A stretch of DNA of 64,000 nucleotides. Source: Campylorhamphus procurvoides. Lineage: Eukaryota > Chordata > Aves > Passeriformes > Dendrocolaptidae. The notes below the pieces were generated by a model. It ran no database searches. It saw only the letters and a list, made by a program, of their open reading frames with translations, and was not told where the DNA came from. A program made the position numbers and the translations under genes. This document shows positions 24,891 through 37,307 of the stretch, piece by piece; positions within the stretch are counted from its first letter, which is position 1; every line of letters begins with the position of its first letter. Where the stretch lies: assembly GCA_013396655.1 (NCBI GenBank), contig WBMV01007712.1, positions 124,001-188,000 of the forward strand. The letters are read 5' to 3'.

Positions 24891-25984
24891 CTTATGCATA
24901 TCCTTTTTATTCCAGAGACAGAAAACTATAAGGCAGGATTTTTCAAAAAAGCCTTGTTCTTTTGAAGTACCACAAAACATGTTTGAAAACCTGACCTTTC
25001 TGCAAATACTTAAATGAAAAGTGAAAAATCTGCCTCTATTTACATATGCAATGCATTTGGAAAATCAACACAGAATAGTTGTTTTAATGATTCACTACTT
25101 AGGTAAAACTTTGAAGATGACCACAATTTTAAAAGTCACAGAGTAAAGACAGGCGAAGTAGTGAGTATTCTGCTCTCTTCCACTTCTAGTCAAATATGGT
25201 TAAAACCAAGATACAATACCTAATATCTGAGTATTAAAGAAGAAGTAGAGTTTTCTGGGTTTCAAAGTATTGGCATTTCTGATATTGAGGAAAATTAGGA
25301 GTAATTATGACGCAAACTTCTCTTTTCTGATACAAGTATTTACTGGCAAAACTACCACTTTGTATAAAATAAAGTTATTCTAATGAATCTATTCAATCTA
25401 ATCTTCATAATCATAGTATCTCCAAGGAAGAAAATTAATTGGATGAAGCTAAATATCCCCTTTTCATGTCAACAAAATTGGGTTTTTCTGGGGATTAAAG
25501 GATTAACGTGGTGTTAAATCCCTAAAGAGGTTAAAAACACTTTATTATTCATTACAAAACACAAAGATCGGACTGTTATTTTGTTCTTATGTTACTGTTT
25601 GTCATTTCATTCAAGCAAGAAAAACAGGACAGGAAAGTATTAAAGATTTACAAAAAACCCAATGCACAATTTTTAAAAGCGTGTTGAAATTATTAAACTT
25701 TTGTTTATAACAAATTATCAATCTTTTTAAACAACAAGTATCTGCAGTTTTCAGGTTCTACTAAATCTATAGATGTGGGGCAGGAGATAATACAGTTTTT
25801 CATGGATATGTTAGAACTTCAGGTAATTCCACAAGTATTCCCAAATTAATCTTTTCTTTTAGTTATCTTTTTTAAAGCTATAGAATGAAGAAAATGGGCC
25901 ATTAACTCTGTGTTCAGAAGGAATTCTTGCTGAGAGGAGTGTTCTTTAAGTAGAAGAATTAATCCTCACAAAACACTTCCCTCC

Positions 25985-26065
25985 TCATTCTGGGACTGAT
26001 CTTATTAAAGTCAGTGAGAGTTTTTCCAGTACTGTCAGTGAGCAATGGAATAAGTCCTAAGAACT
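25985..26065. repeat. ancestral sauropsid repeat fragment
   Basis: The order 'gggactgatcttattaaagt', then 'cagtgagagtttttccagta', 'ctgtcagtgagcaatgg' and 'aagtcctaag' follows a well-known palindromic ancestral motif (roughly 'gggcctgatccaaag ... aagtcaatgggag ... ttccattgacttcaatggg'). It is degraded but ordered. I do not know a secure family name. Confidence 0.4.
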
Positions 26066-26600
26066 GTGCTTGGTCAACATCATTAAAATCTATATTTGTT
26101 TAATCTGTTACAGAAGCAAAACTTTGCACTAAGGTTTTCTTTAACATCCTGTATTGAATTTAAATAGATAAAATACTACTTATGTTTATAGCTGCTTCTA
26201 CCAAGCCCTTTTGCCACTCCTACTCTGGACAAATAAATGGCTCAGTTAATTGGTGTCAAAAGCAAGATCAGTGTACGGATTTCCTGACAGAATTCAAAGA
26301 TGGAATCCTAAAGACTGTGAAAAACCAAGGGCACAAATGGGAATGTGGCTATGTGGTTTTCAAATACTTAGATTCATGATATCCTGTCACAGCCAGCAGT
26401 ATTAGTCATGGGAGAGACTGGAGAAAGACTGATTTGCATTTTCCAAGTGCCCCTATGCATGAACAGATTCCCTAGACAGAAATTCCTGCCTCTGTCACCA
26501 ATCTCACCCCAAAAACAAAGTTCAAAATGTCTGTTTCCACCAGCTCAATACATACCATGAGAGAATTTTGCAGTTTGGAAGCTACTTCACAAAAACTTCA

Positions 26601-26626
26601 GTGACACAAAGTGTCACTTGTGACAC
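26601..26626. promoter_or_regulatory. triple alternating GTGACAC array
   Basis: GTGACAC (26601-26607), AAA, GTGTCAC (26611-26617), TT, GTGACAC (26620-26626): three copies in alternating orientation give two overlapping perfect palindromes. TGACA/TGTCA is the core bound by MEIS/PREP-type TALE homeodomains, and GTGTCA resembles part of a T-box half-site. Binding is inference; the symmetry is directly visible. Confidence 0.4.
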
Positions 26627-29600
26627 TAGTTAGCCACACCTGGAAAATTCTCTGACCATCTGTCAGCCAGTAATCCACACTACACTAGTATGGAGCATGG
26701 AGAGAAGGTGCATGCATGCAGACATGCCCGCTGAAAGACATCACAGAGCCAGCTCTAGTCTTCTGATTTGTAGGTCTGGAGAAGGTCCTTGGACACTGAG
26801 GAATGTCCACATGGGAAAAGGATAATGAGCTTCATAGGACTGACTTTTGTTATTGTTGCAGCAAGTCTTTGGCTGAATATTACTCCACTAACAAGATACA
26901 GTGCTGGAATTCTTGGTGCCAATAAGCCATTCTTGGAGGAAAAATGCCCTATAGCAGCACTTTAGATTCTGTCAATTTGACCCAGCTTCTAAACTGTACT
27001 GCGTGATACAGACCATGAAGCCCCTGATGCTTTACTGCACATGCAGGCCTAGCCAACGTCTCAGTTCAAGCAAAATACATCAAAACCAGATGCATAAGGG
27101 GTATTTTAGAGAGTAATTAACACTAACCATAGGCAGAGCAAAAAAGAACTCCAGGGTACAAGATGGAGGGAATGACAATGTTTTCAAAGATTTGAAGAGG
27201 TGGAGAATCAGGGAGGTGAAGACATGGGAAGGTAGTTCCAAATGGCAGGAGCTGCATAGAACACAGCCATGTATATCATCACAGGGTGATGGGGTGTGGG
27301 GCAAATATGTGGGCATTTAAAGGGTGCCTAAGAGGAATGTAGTGTTGAAACACATTGTCTCCAGAGGTCTGAGAGATGAGATACTTATCTGCTTGCTCAG
27401 AGATGCTCAGACCCTTGGTGAATGCTGTGTGTTATATAACCATCAGTATTTTGGATAAAAAAGCATAAGCTTAGGCTATTATTCCTCCCAGACCTTGCTG
27501 TTGGCTGAAAAACTATCCCAGTTCCACTTCCTCAGATGATGTCATTGTGATAAAAGCAGCAAATTCCTGTGTGTCCCACAGTGCAAGCACTTTTCTAACC
27601 TTAGTGCCCAATTCAGCCAGCCTCAAGTTGCCATCTCCTCTACAGAGGTTTTAGTTCTGGCTTCAGCTAGTGAAAAAGGAATGTCAAAGTACAAATAAGT
27701 GAGAAATGAAAAAATAGTGCCAAAACATTGCAAGAAAGCTGATCTTGGAGCATTTCCAAGCTGAACCAAAGCAGGAAATTCTAAAAGCATCCTAATAGAG
27801 ATTATTTTCTTGGTATCTCCTGCCAAATTTTGGCAGTCCAGTAAATAGAATTAAATGGACAAACTTTGAGTGCTTATCCACTGAATGTGAGCTTTGACCC
27901 ATACTAGTTATACTCCTCTTTAGTCAAAACTCAGCTTCCCAAACCCCCTGGGGCTTCTTCCAGTCTTGCTGCTTTGATGTCTATATAAGAAAGATTTATA
28001 CTTGGAGCTTCTGGAGTATCTCACATGGTTCAATTTTCAGCTCTGAAAAACAACATCTTTTCTTTTCCTAATTCCCACCTCACATATTATAATATGAGGG
28101 AATCTTCTGTGCCCCTACTCCACTGCAGAGGAAAGGCTTTTCCAGATCTTTCCCAGCAACAGACACTGCCTTTACAGCTTTGTTTCAGGATACTGAGAGC
28201 TAAAGGAAAGGGATGAGGCTCCATGGAAACTTTCCTTCTGCTGGCCATTGTCATCAGCTTGGTGAGACTTGCATCCCTGGCACCAAGATTCCCATTGTTG
28301 CAATTACACCACAGTGTGCTGTATCACCTGGCACGATGCTGAAACAGATGATGACTGCCCCGTGCACACCACATAAAATTTTGAACAAGGTAATTTCAAT
28401 ATTCACATCTTTTAAAGAAACAGTAATTTTTGAGTCGGAGAAAGAGTAAAACCACTGATGTGTATTGAAGGTAATGCACATTCTTTGGCTCTTCGTTGTG
28501 CTCAGCAGGTGGTAATCAGCGACCTGATAAGATTAGTGAGACCTTTAACATTTCAGAAAGGAGTTTAGGAGCCATGAAAAAGTCTTATAATTGATGGGTA
28601 TTGCAGCGAGCTCACCCAGGGCAAGAGCATATTGTGCTCATATTTTGTTTATCTCATCCCTGACAGCAGATATCAAACTGTTAATGCATTTTCTGAAAAT
28701 AAAAAAGTATTGAGACAATACTCCTACAAGCTTTTTCTTTTTGTCTCATGATGGATACTCTTATTAAATCAAGGCTATCTGGACTTGCAATGGAGAAAAA
28801 TAGAAACCCAGAAAGTTGTCACTAGATTTTAAAGAAGTTGTGCTGCGTTCATCTAGCAGTGCTGATTTCATAGCACAGAGCAAATACTTGTGAAAAGGAT
28901 AAGAAATTTTGAGGGTAAATATATTTCCTGGTACATTTAATGATAACAATATTCTGTGATGATAATGGCTGCTGTATTTTTCACATTAACCTATGGATGA
29001 GATGGACTATTCTACTACCAAAATGTAGTAAGCCCTGGACACAGTCAGCCTTTTCACTTTGTTCAGTCGTTGTATCCCAGAATTAAATATATAGGAAATG
29101 GTTCAGTATTACTTTTCCCTGCAAACAAGCCTTTTCAGTGTTACAGGGATAATACATGAGTATGAATAGATAGAAGGTAGGTTTTTTTCTGGCTGGGAAC
29201 TGAAAAGAACTATATGGGGTGACCTTTTTTATGGCTGCCTTGTGTGAGTTTGGAGTGCACTGATTTCAGACTAAAAGTCTGACTGTGAAGCTGGTTTGAG
29301 ACTTCATGAGGATTCAGAGCTGCAAATTTCCAACTAACGACTCTGAGAAGTTTCAGTACCAGAATAGAGGAATTCTCACAAGACCGATAATAGCAGTCAT
29401 TTATGAGATCTGATCTCACTACATACATTTCTATCTAGAGACAAAAACACAAGCACAAAATGCATATCAGCTCATGTCAGCTGAACCCAGGAAATGTCCT
29501 GCTTTTGTCCATAATGGGTTGGGATTTTATAAAAACATTACAGCATAAATTTCTGTAAGTTTGGGTTTGTTTCTAACTACATTTTGCTTGAAATAATTGA

Positions 29601-30458
29601 GATTGCAAAAGTAAAAGGTGAGAAAAACCTTTCACTGATTTTGATCAAATGATACATTGTTACAAGTCAAAGGCATCAGCTGCAGCAGTTGTTTCTGCTG
29701 CAATAGTTCCAGACATCCTCAAGTATACATTAGCAAAAGCTGGATTTAACAAACAGCATTTTCTTTATGTGTTTGTGCTACACGATCCAAAATTAAGTTT
29801 TGAGTGGTAATGGGAGTAAAGTCTGACCTTTTCTTGGATTTTATTTCTATGACTGAAATCCACTGCACTGCTTTGTTAATTGAATTATTCATGAGTGTGG
29901 GGTTGTTTACTTCTCTTGCTTGTATGGGTTATGCTGGAATCTGGGCTTTCAAAACTACAGAAGAAGGTAAAAGAATATGAGTTAATGATGGTGGGAAACC
30001 ATTTTTGTTTGTGTGAATATGAACTATGGAGAACCATTGAATTTGAGGTGGATGCAGCTTTATTGTGGCTAGATTTATGGTCTATGAGTTTAATTTGAGG
30101 CAATTTTCTTGGAAAGAAGAGGAGAATGCAGCTTTTCTCTCTAATTTATGCAGAATCAGCTTCCAGCCACCTGGAGTTAAGGTGGTGGCTATGGTTGTAC
30201 CTCTGGTATGTGACAGGATGTTTGAGGAAAAGAGAGTATATTTGAAACCCCAAAGTGGGACAGAAAATGAAGACAGACTGGAAGATCAGGACTGAATTAT
30301 TAAGTGACATGACTGCAAAAAACAACACATTTGGGAATTTTATGAAAAAAAACATGATTTGGAATCCGTGCAGTTTTAAATTTCATTATTGGCCTTTTCC
30401 TCAGCAAATAACCCAGAAAAACCTCACTTAGTTTGCCAGAATTCTGGGATGATTCTCT

Positions 30459-30500
30459 ACATGAAAGACAAGACTTCTCACATGAAAGAGAAGACTTCTC
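30459..30500. repeat. 21-bp tandem duplication
   Basis: Two adjacent copies of a 21-mer (acatgaaagacaagacttctc-type, 20 of 21 identical) lie at 30459-30479 and 30480-30500. This looks like a simple recent slippage duplication with no associated gene. Confidence 0.85.
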
Positions 30501-31812
30501 CCAAGAGAATAGGCTGCTTCCTCCAGAATTAGGCCCTTTGATTTATTTTTGCTCTCTCACATAGCCACAGAGAAACCACTTCAGTTCTTGGCCAAATATG
30601 AGCAACCCATATCGGAAAGTAGAGACAGTGGACAGATAAAAACAGGTCCCAGATCAACACTTCCACTACCAAATGAAGCAAATCTGATTCTTAAATCTAC
30701 CAGTCCCTTCTGATCTGAATTATCCTATGAGAAGACTAAACCATTAAATGGGAAGGCAGCCAGCCCCGGCACTGATTTTGCAGCTCCTGCAGGCTGTGTA
30801 CTGCACCATGGCCACATGACCTGCACAGATCTTTGCATCAGCTGCAAACATCTTCAAGTGGATGTGCAATGTAGGCACAGTCAGTTTTGAATCAGTTGAA
30901 CAGAGCATTATACATATATATATACATATATCATGCCATATAATGCTGTCAGCATTATAACTGAAACGGAAAGACTCACTCATTTCTCTCCTTTAGCAGA
31001 TTCTTGCATTTGCTCTGAAATGCTCAAATGTTTTTCAGCAACTGGGACGTAAATGGAAAAATTCTAATTGACTTCAAAAGTCCTTGAATCTGAGTCATAA
31101 TAGGGAACTGAAGTCTGGACAGTAAAATCCTTAGGACATGAACATCAAGTTTTATTAAACTGGCAGTCACTGAAATCTCCACCCACTTTCACTTAGAGCA
31201 TTATAGAAATGATCAATGTGAAGATCTTCAGCAGTGCAGCACTCTGCCTTTGAATATCACTATCTCTGGCCATGTCTCACCTGAGTTAAAAGTTCACCAG
31301 GGCCAAAATTTGGTTATGTTAATAGATCCCAGACACCACAGCTCCACCTGACCAGAAAGAAACACCCCAAGCTGCTATAGAAGGAAAAAAACTTGCATTG
31401 TTACAGAGAGGACAGTAAAATTGATCAGATCTTCTACACCCTTGTCTTTGCCCTGCTAAGAAGAAGGGGTTAAGTGGAGCACCTCTGCACTGCATAAAGG
31501 AAAAGGGTTCCTGTGGAAAATGGTCTCAGAAGACAATGTAACAGGACCTCCCTTTGTGCCAGCTCAAGGAAATCAGGGATAGCACTATTTTTCTTGCTTA
31601 GCTGTATTGCTTACAGTGATGTGCCTTTCATCAGGTTGCATGATGAGCCTCCAATCTACCAGACAAGATGGTCACTGTCAAACCTACTCCAGTTACTGTC
31701 AGTTTGTGTGGAGAACTAACACAACACTGCTAGCAATGCTTCTGACACCATCCCATGGCAGAAAAATGAGTATTCTCTTGCTGAGCCTGTGTACCTTGCA
31801 AATATCATGCAC

Positions 31813-31838
31813 AATTATTACATTACATTACATTACTT
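31813..31838. repeat. short (ATTAC)n microsatellite
   Basis: About four pentanucleotide ATTAC units preceded by a partial copy. Too short to be very unstable. Confidence 0.8.
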
Positions 31839-34800
31839 GAATTATTACATTTCAAGTATAAAATAATTATTAATTTGCTTGTTATTTTAATATTTTAAAT
31901 TTAGGAAATATAAAAGAAGCCTCTCTGATAAAACCAGCTTTGAAACTGATCCATAGATTTAAAGCTATAAAGTGTTTTGTTGGCCAAGGAGAAATCATTA
32001 TTCGAGCCAAGCTACAATAAATTCCTATGCTGCAGTTCCTAAAATATTTTCCTGGAATTTATGGCATCACTGGAACTTATTCCTTACATTTTTTAAACAC
32101 ATAACTGTATTATTTTGCCAGTAATTTTATGGTTTACACTAAATCACTGGGCTATGAATGTTCCCATTCTTTTTAGACTTTGTCTTTTGTAAATCAAATT
32201 AATCACAATTTAGAAGTACATAAACTTGAGAGGACATTTTTATAACTTTGTTGAGCATTTCAAACTGAGTATACACAAAACCCATTAAAATAAGAAAATA
32301 TCTTGAATCAATATTATTTGAGTTCATTTATCAGTGGTACAGAATAAATTACAGCTTCTGGAATCTGATTTAGGTCACTTTGTAGCTTCAGTGACAACCA
32401 CAAATCACGTACACACATACTGATTTCCTTACATCTCCCCAGTCTGCTCTGCAAAGAAATCTGCTTCCTTTCAGTCCACTCAGCCTTCTCAGTTCTCAGT
32501 CTTTCCACACTCTGAACCTTTGTTTCCCATGAAAACAAAACGCTCTGCTACTTAGCAGTGAGCATTAAGTATGAAGAAGTCTGTGTACTCCTTTGGTGTT
32601 GCCCTAGAATTATCTCTCTGTGCAAGATGTAACTTTCTCTTCTTCACCTTCTGCAGCTATAAAATGCCAACCCTCTGCAGCCAAAGAGAGGCAGAGATTT
32701 ATTAACCTGTCTAAGCCAGACTTTGAGAAGTGCAGAGGAAATTTCTGCTGAGCAGATGCCCTGCAGAAGGCAACACCTAGAATTAACTTAACATTCCTTT
32801 CCAGGGGACTGAGAAGCCTGTAAAACTTAGTCCTTTTTTCAGTTCTGCTGCTAATGTTATTTTAGTTATTGCTCTTGCTTACTGATGATGGTAGAGTTTC
32901 AATATTTTCACCACACTCAACAGTTGCCACAATCAGGAAGAATAACAGGTAAGAGCTTAGAGAGGGACTTGTTATAAACACAGGATGCAAGTCCCATTAA
33001 ACAAAACTGCTGCCAGGAGATGCAGTCCACAAGAATGGACTCAGAAGAGTTATGAACTATGTTAGTCCACTCTGATCTTTTTTGATATCTCAGCAACAGC
33101 CTATTTTAGGCCCTTTTAAGCCTCACACAAGCACACTTTGATGACATCCACAAGTCCCCTGAAATTCCTTTTGTCTTTCTTGCCTCTTTTGATGAGCAGC
33201 TGGTTTGTCAGCATGCATTCTGCAGAACTGCTGCTATCCCAAGAAACATTATAGTCCAAAGCTAATTTGATGACTGACCTATTAAGCCTGAAAAGAAGGG
33301 TTGTATAGGATATGCTGAGAAATTTGTCACAACAACACGGCAGCAGCTGATGTGATAAAACTCACACTAAAATATTGTTTAAAGAAATAAAACAATTCAA
33401 TAATGCACCTGAGAAGAAAAAATGTTTTCTCACTGTACATCTCAGAAAGCTGCTTTTAAATAATTAAAAAAAAATACTGATGAATACATATACTCAATAT
33501 ATGTTATATAAAATATATAAGTATGCAAATATACTAATGTGCAATTTATATTGAGATATCTATATATAAATTATTATATTACTTTTTATTCAGACCATTC
33601 AGAAAAAAAACCCATCTGAATGGTAGCTCCAGAATGAGACTCTTCTTATACTGAGTCTATCGCACATGATCATGGAAAATCTGTCGGGCTTGGTATTTAT
33701 TATCAAAGAGCATGCACAGCAGTGCTGGAAACCTCCATAGGAACACCATGTTTGACACATTGCCCCATCTAAATAATGCCCCAACAGGCTGTTTCCTCAG
33801 TGCTGCAGGACCCAGGGGCCAGAGTGACACCTGGTAGCAATAGCACTGAATCAGAATCAGAGCCAGCGAGCAGGCGAGTGCTGTAAGCTTTTGTTAAACC
33901 TGACAGTTTAACCTACTGCTGAAAAAGGAATTTATGGACTTCTAGTTTTGGTTTAAACCACTGATTTATTGCTTTCATTCTGTCCCGAACTTTCCCCAGT
34001 GAAAGACTTTGCATTAACAGCTCCACTTTTCTTAGCGGAATTTCTTGTTGGAGATTCCTTATGTGAGGTATTAATCGGGCTCTTCTTTCAAAATCCACTT
34101 TCTGCCAGCGTTTTACAGTCACACAAGATATTTCCAGCACAGTGGGGTAAAATTTTTCCAAAAAAAATAATATACTCATCAGGAAATGTCATGTTGTGAC
34201 AAAACACAGCAATATTTGAAAACTCAGGTCAAACCCAGCAAATACTTTGAAAACAGCAAAGTGGAATAGACAAATAATGTGTAACTATTTTATTTCAATA
34301 TTTGACAAATTAAGCATTTCAACTGGTGTCAAATGATTGTCTTATGTCAATAGTCACTTCATTAAAGAAATATTTTAAAGACATTTCAAGAGCATAAAAA
34401 AAATCTTCATATTAAAGCCATTGAGATAAAGAAAACAAAAACAAAAAACCAAAACAAACAAAAAACCCCACCCAAAAACTGAACAATACAACAATAAAAC
34501 AACAAAAAAAACCCCACAACATTTTAAACAATTCCATGAAAGAAAGAATTTTAAAAAGACTGCAGGAAATCAATCTGGATATTTTGATTTGTTGAATTAA
34601 TAGGAGGTGGGAATGGGAAGAGGTTGTTTACCCAGCTCATTATTCCCAAAGGCCTCTCCTTGGTACTCTACTATGAAGGCAAGGATGAGGGACCATCACA
34701 ACTGATACTGGCACAGCAGTAATGGCTGTGATTATTTGAGGTTAGAAAAGTGTGTGAAGCTCTAATCTAAGGACTGGTGCACATTCAAAGAACCTGTCTT

Positions 34801-36529
34801 AAAGAAAAAAAAAGCACAGCATGAAGGTTAAAACTAAAGTGTCATCCTCATACATGTAGTACAACATATTTCAGCTACGCACAATATCTTAGAAAAATTA
34901 TTGCATTGTGAGACTGCATATAAATGATGAGCAATATCTGGAATGAAGTGCAGGGAATGTCAAGGACATTCATTTTATCACTGCTTCATAGGATGCCCCA
35001 AGAAGAGACATGAATGAAAACCTGAGAGCAGAGAGGTGCATGAAAAATGGAGCTCTTTCCCTTCCTGTTCAGAAATCCTGAAGCACTGACTGACGTTCCT
35101 GACTGAACCACAACTGCTCCTGACTATATAGCAGTAAGCAAAAAAAGATATTGAAGGAGAAGAACAATGTTTAGAGGCTATTTATTATCAGACTTACAGC
35201 TGTTTAGTTTAGTGTGGAAAAACTCAGTCCTATTTCCTTTAGTCACGCTCCTAGAAGAGTGACTTCCCATGCCCACAAAGGCACTGCACTGTCCACAACA
35301 GATAGCTATTAGTATTAGCACACATTTGGATATCCTCTCTGTATTCTTCTTTGAATATCATGCAGTTAAATCATTCATTGTTTTTTAAAAACTCATGAAA
35401 CCACAAATTAAAAAGGGAGAAACAAAAGGACAACAAAACTTAGGGGAAAAAATCTAACAAACACTGTGCAAAGGCAGAAGGGCTTCATGTCATTTGAAAA
35501 ATCAAGGCACCAGTAAGGGAGCCCATATATAATCCTACAGTCCATGTTGTGTGTGGTTTACCATGTTATCAGCGACACATAAAACATGAGGGGAATTTTA
35601 CCTTCTTCATGACATCACACATTGACTCCTTACATTCTTAAAATAGACACCAAATGATCTTGCACTCTCTCTCTGCATAGGAGCATTGCACCCAGCACAG
35701 GTGGTATTTGGCATGTAATCCAAAGGATCTGCCATCCCCTTTGCAATATTTCAGTTTACCCACTACTGAAACTTGTTCCACCACCATAATTCCCATAAAT
35801 CTAATTACCAATGTTCAGACTCAGCTAAGAAGGCAGGTATGTCTGGCAAAAGAATGATAACTGAAAAGAGAGAGAAATAAACTTTATCCAAGCCACTGAC
35901 AATGATTTGTCAAGCTTACCCAAGCCTTGCACTCACTCAGTGGTAGGAAGCAGCTAGACAGATGTTATACTGAATCCAGCCCTTATTCTGCTCTTAGGTT
36001 ATCCAATATGTTATACCTTGAAAACAACGCTTATATAAGTAAAGTTACAGCGGACTCATATTTCATATGTAGAGAAACAGCTGCTTTTTAAATTTAAAAA
36101 AATCTAAATTAAATCATAACTTAAAAGCTGTGTACCGTCATCTATAGAACATGCCAAATAATATGCCTGAAATATAAAACTGATGCTGAAATTCTGGTAA
36201 TATTTAACATGTTCTTTATGAAGAAAACATTCTTCTTGAGCTTGAAACTGACTGAACAATAGCAGCTTTAGGACCTCCAAAGCCGAAGGCGCACAAAGGT
36301 TATGAGAATGTGTCTGCCCAAAACTACAAATCAAAAGAGTAACAACAATACCATATGTTACAGAACATAAAGCATCCTTCACAAACACTATAAAAACCCC
36401 ACATATCTCTGGCTCCAGAGTCCCTCTGGCCAGTGGAAGGTTGTGTTTCATTACACTATCACCATATAAGAACATTTTTTCTCCATTTTTAATGGCATGC
36501 TTAAAACCTAGTGGTACCGCTGAATGAAT
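31839..36529. other. unique non-coding DNA with AT- and A-rich tracts
   Basis: Includes an AT-dinucleotide-rich stretch at about 33473-33590 and an A/C-rich tract at 34428-34520. A minus-strand frame at 36104-36475 (123 codons) has no recognisable domain. No gene seen. Confidence 0.5.
34428..34520. repeat. A-rich low-complexity tract (AAAAC/AAC units)
   Basis: Runs of A interrupted by single or clustered C, with AAAAC and AACA units and CCCC clusters. No retroposon body is recognisable upstream, so this is called low complexity rather than a poly(A) tail. Confidence 0.8.
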
Positions 36530-37156
36530 GTTTTTTTAGGCCCAGGGCTAGGGTTAGGATTTGGTTTATGGTTAGTGTTAGGGGTAAGGGGAATATGTGG
36601 TTGTGTTTGTTAGTGGCAGTGGTTATTAGCTGTAATGGAAATTAGTGGTAGTGGTTATTGGGGTAGTGGTAATTAGGGGTAGTGGGCTTTAGGGTTAGTG
36701 TTCTTTAAGGCCATGGCTAGGGTTAGGGTTTGGTTTATGGTTAGTGTTAGGAGTAGGGGGAATATGTGGTTGTGTTCATTTGTGGCAGTGGTTATTAGCA
36801 GTAGTGGTAATTATGGGTTACGGTTTTTGGGGTAGTGGTAATTAGAAGTAGAGGTTTTTATGGTTAGTGGGTTTTATGGTCACGGCTAGGGTTAGGGTTT
36901 GGTTTATGGTTATAGTTAGGGGTATGGGGAATATATGGTTGTGTTCTTCAGTGGTAGTGGTTGTTAGCATTAGTGGTGATCAGTGGTAGTGGTTATTGGG
37001 GTAGTGGTAAGTAGGGGTAGTGGTTTTTATAGTTAGTGTATTTTAAGGCCATGGCTAGGGTTAGGGTTAGGTTTATGGTTATTATTAGGGGTAAGGGCAA
37101 TATGTGGTTCTGTTCATTAGTGGTGGTGGTTATTAGCGGTAGTGGTAATTATGGGT
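36530..37156 (+). repeat. degenerate telomere-like minisatellite, 169-bp higher-order unit
   Basis: The plus strand is extremely G/T-rich and almost C-free, built of variants such as GGTTAGGG, TAGGGGTAGTGG and GGTTATTGGGG. The landmark 'ggctagggttagg' recurs at 36546, 36715, 36884 and 37053, exactly 169 bp apart each time. This gives three full units and part of a fourth, with no net indels; I judge identity between units by eye at roughly 80 percent. Each unit carries a telomere-like head (GGGTTAGGG) and diverged GGTAGTGG/GGTAATTA repeats. It is not a canonical (TTAGGG)n tract. It probably arose from degenerate interstitial telomeric or subtelomeric sequence later amplified in 169-bp blocks. 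It ends abruptly at the retroviral segment. Confidence 0.9.
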
Positions 37157-37307
37157 AGGACTTCGCTGCGACCGTCCAAGCTCACTTGGCCCAGGCAGAT
37201 GAACTTTATGAGTAAATGGTGGGGCCAGTTCTGCATACTCTGAGCCTCACCTAAGAAAAAAAAAAATCCATTCCGCGGGCTGTAGGAATCTAGGGATCCC
37301 TCCACTG
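37157..37307 (-). mobile_element. truncated retroviral leader next to the LTR
   Basis: CpG-containing unique sequence between the telomere-like array and the LTR. On the minus strand, just after the proposed LTR end (a CA dinucleotide) comes a TGG-starting stretch that could be a primer-binding site, although I cannot match it to a tRNA. Then follow a T run and 'cttag|gtgagg', which looks like a leader splice donor. If this reading is right, only about 150 bp of internal retroviral sequence remains before the break at about 37157. Alternatively, the A tract seen at about 37254-37265 on the plus strand could be the tail of an unrelated small retroposon. Confidence 0.4.

Larger units (their letters stand above)
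24891..31812. other. unique non-coding DNA
   Basis: Contains the GTGACAC cluster at 26601, an ancestral repeat fragment at 26 kb and a 21-bp duplication at 30459, all described separately, plus a short TA-rich run near 30909-30935. No gene seen. Confidence 0.5.

Noticed and set aside
36530..37156. Genuine interstitial telomere or chromosome end
   Set aside because: Canonical TTAGGG is never repeated more than about twice in a row; the array is a 169-bp minisatellite with telomere-like words.
37157..37265. Processed small-RNA retrogene ending in the A tract
   Set aside because: The CpG-rich body matches no U-snRNA, 7SL, 7SK, tRNA or telomerase RNA that I can recall. A retroviral leader on the other strand explains it better, though not conclusively.
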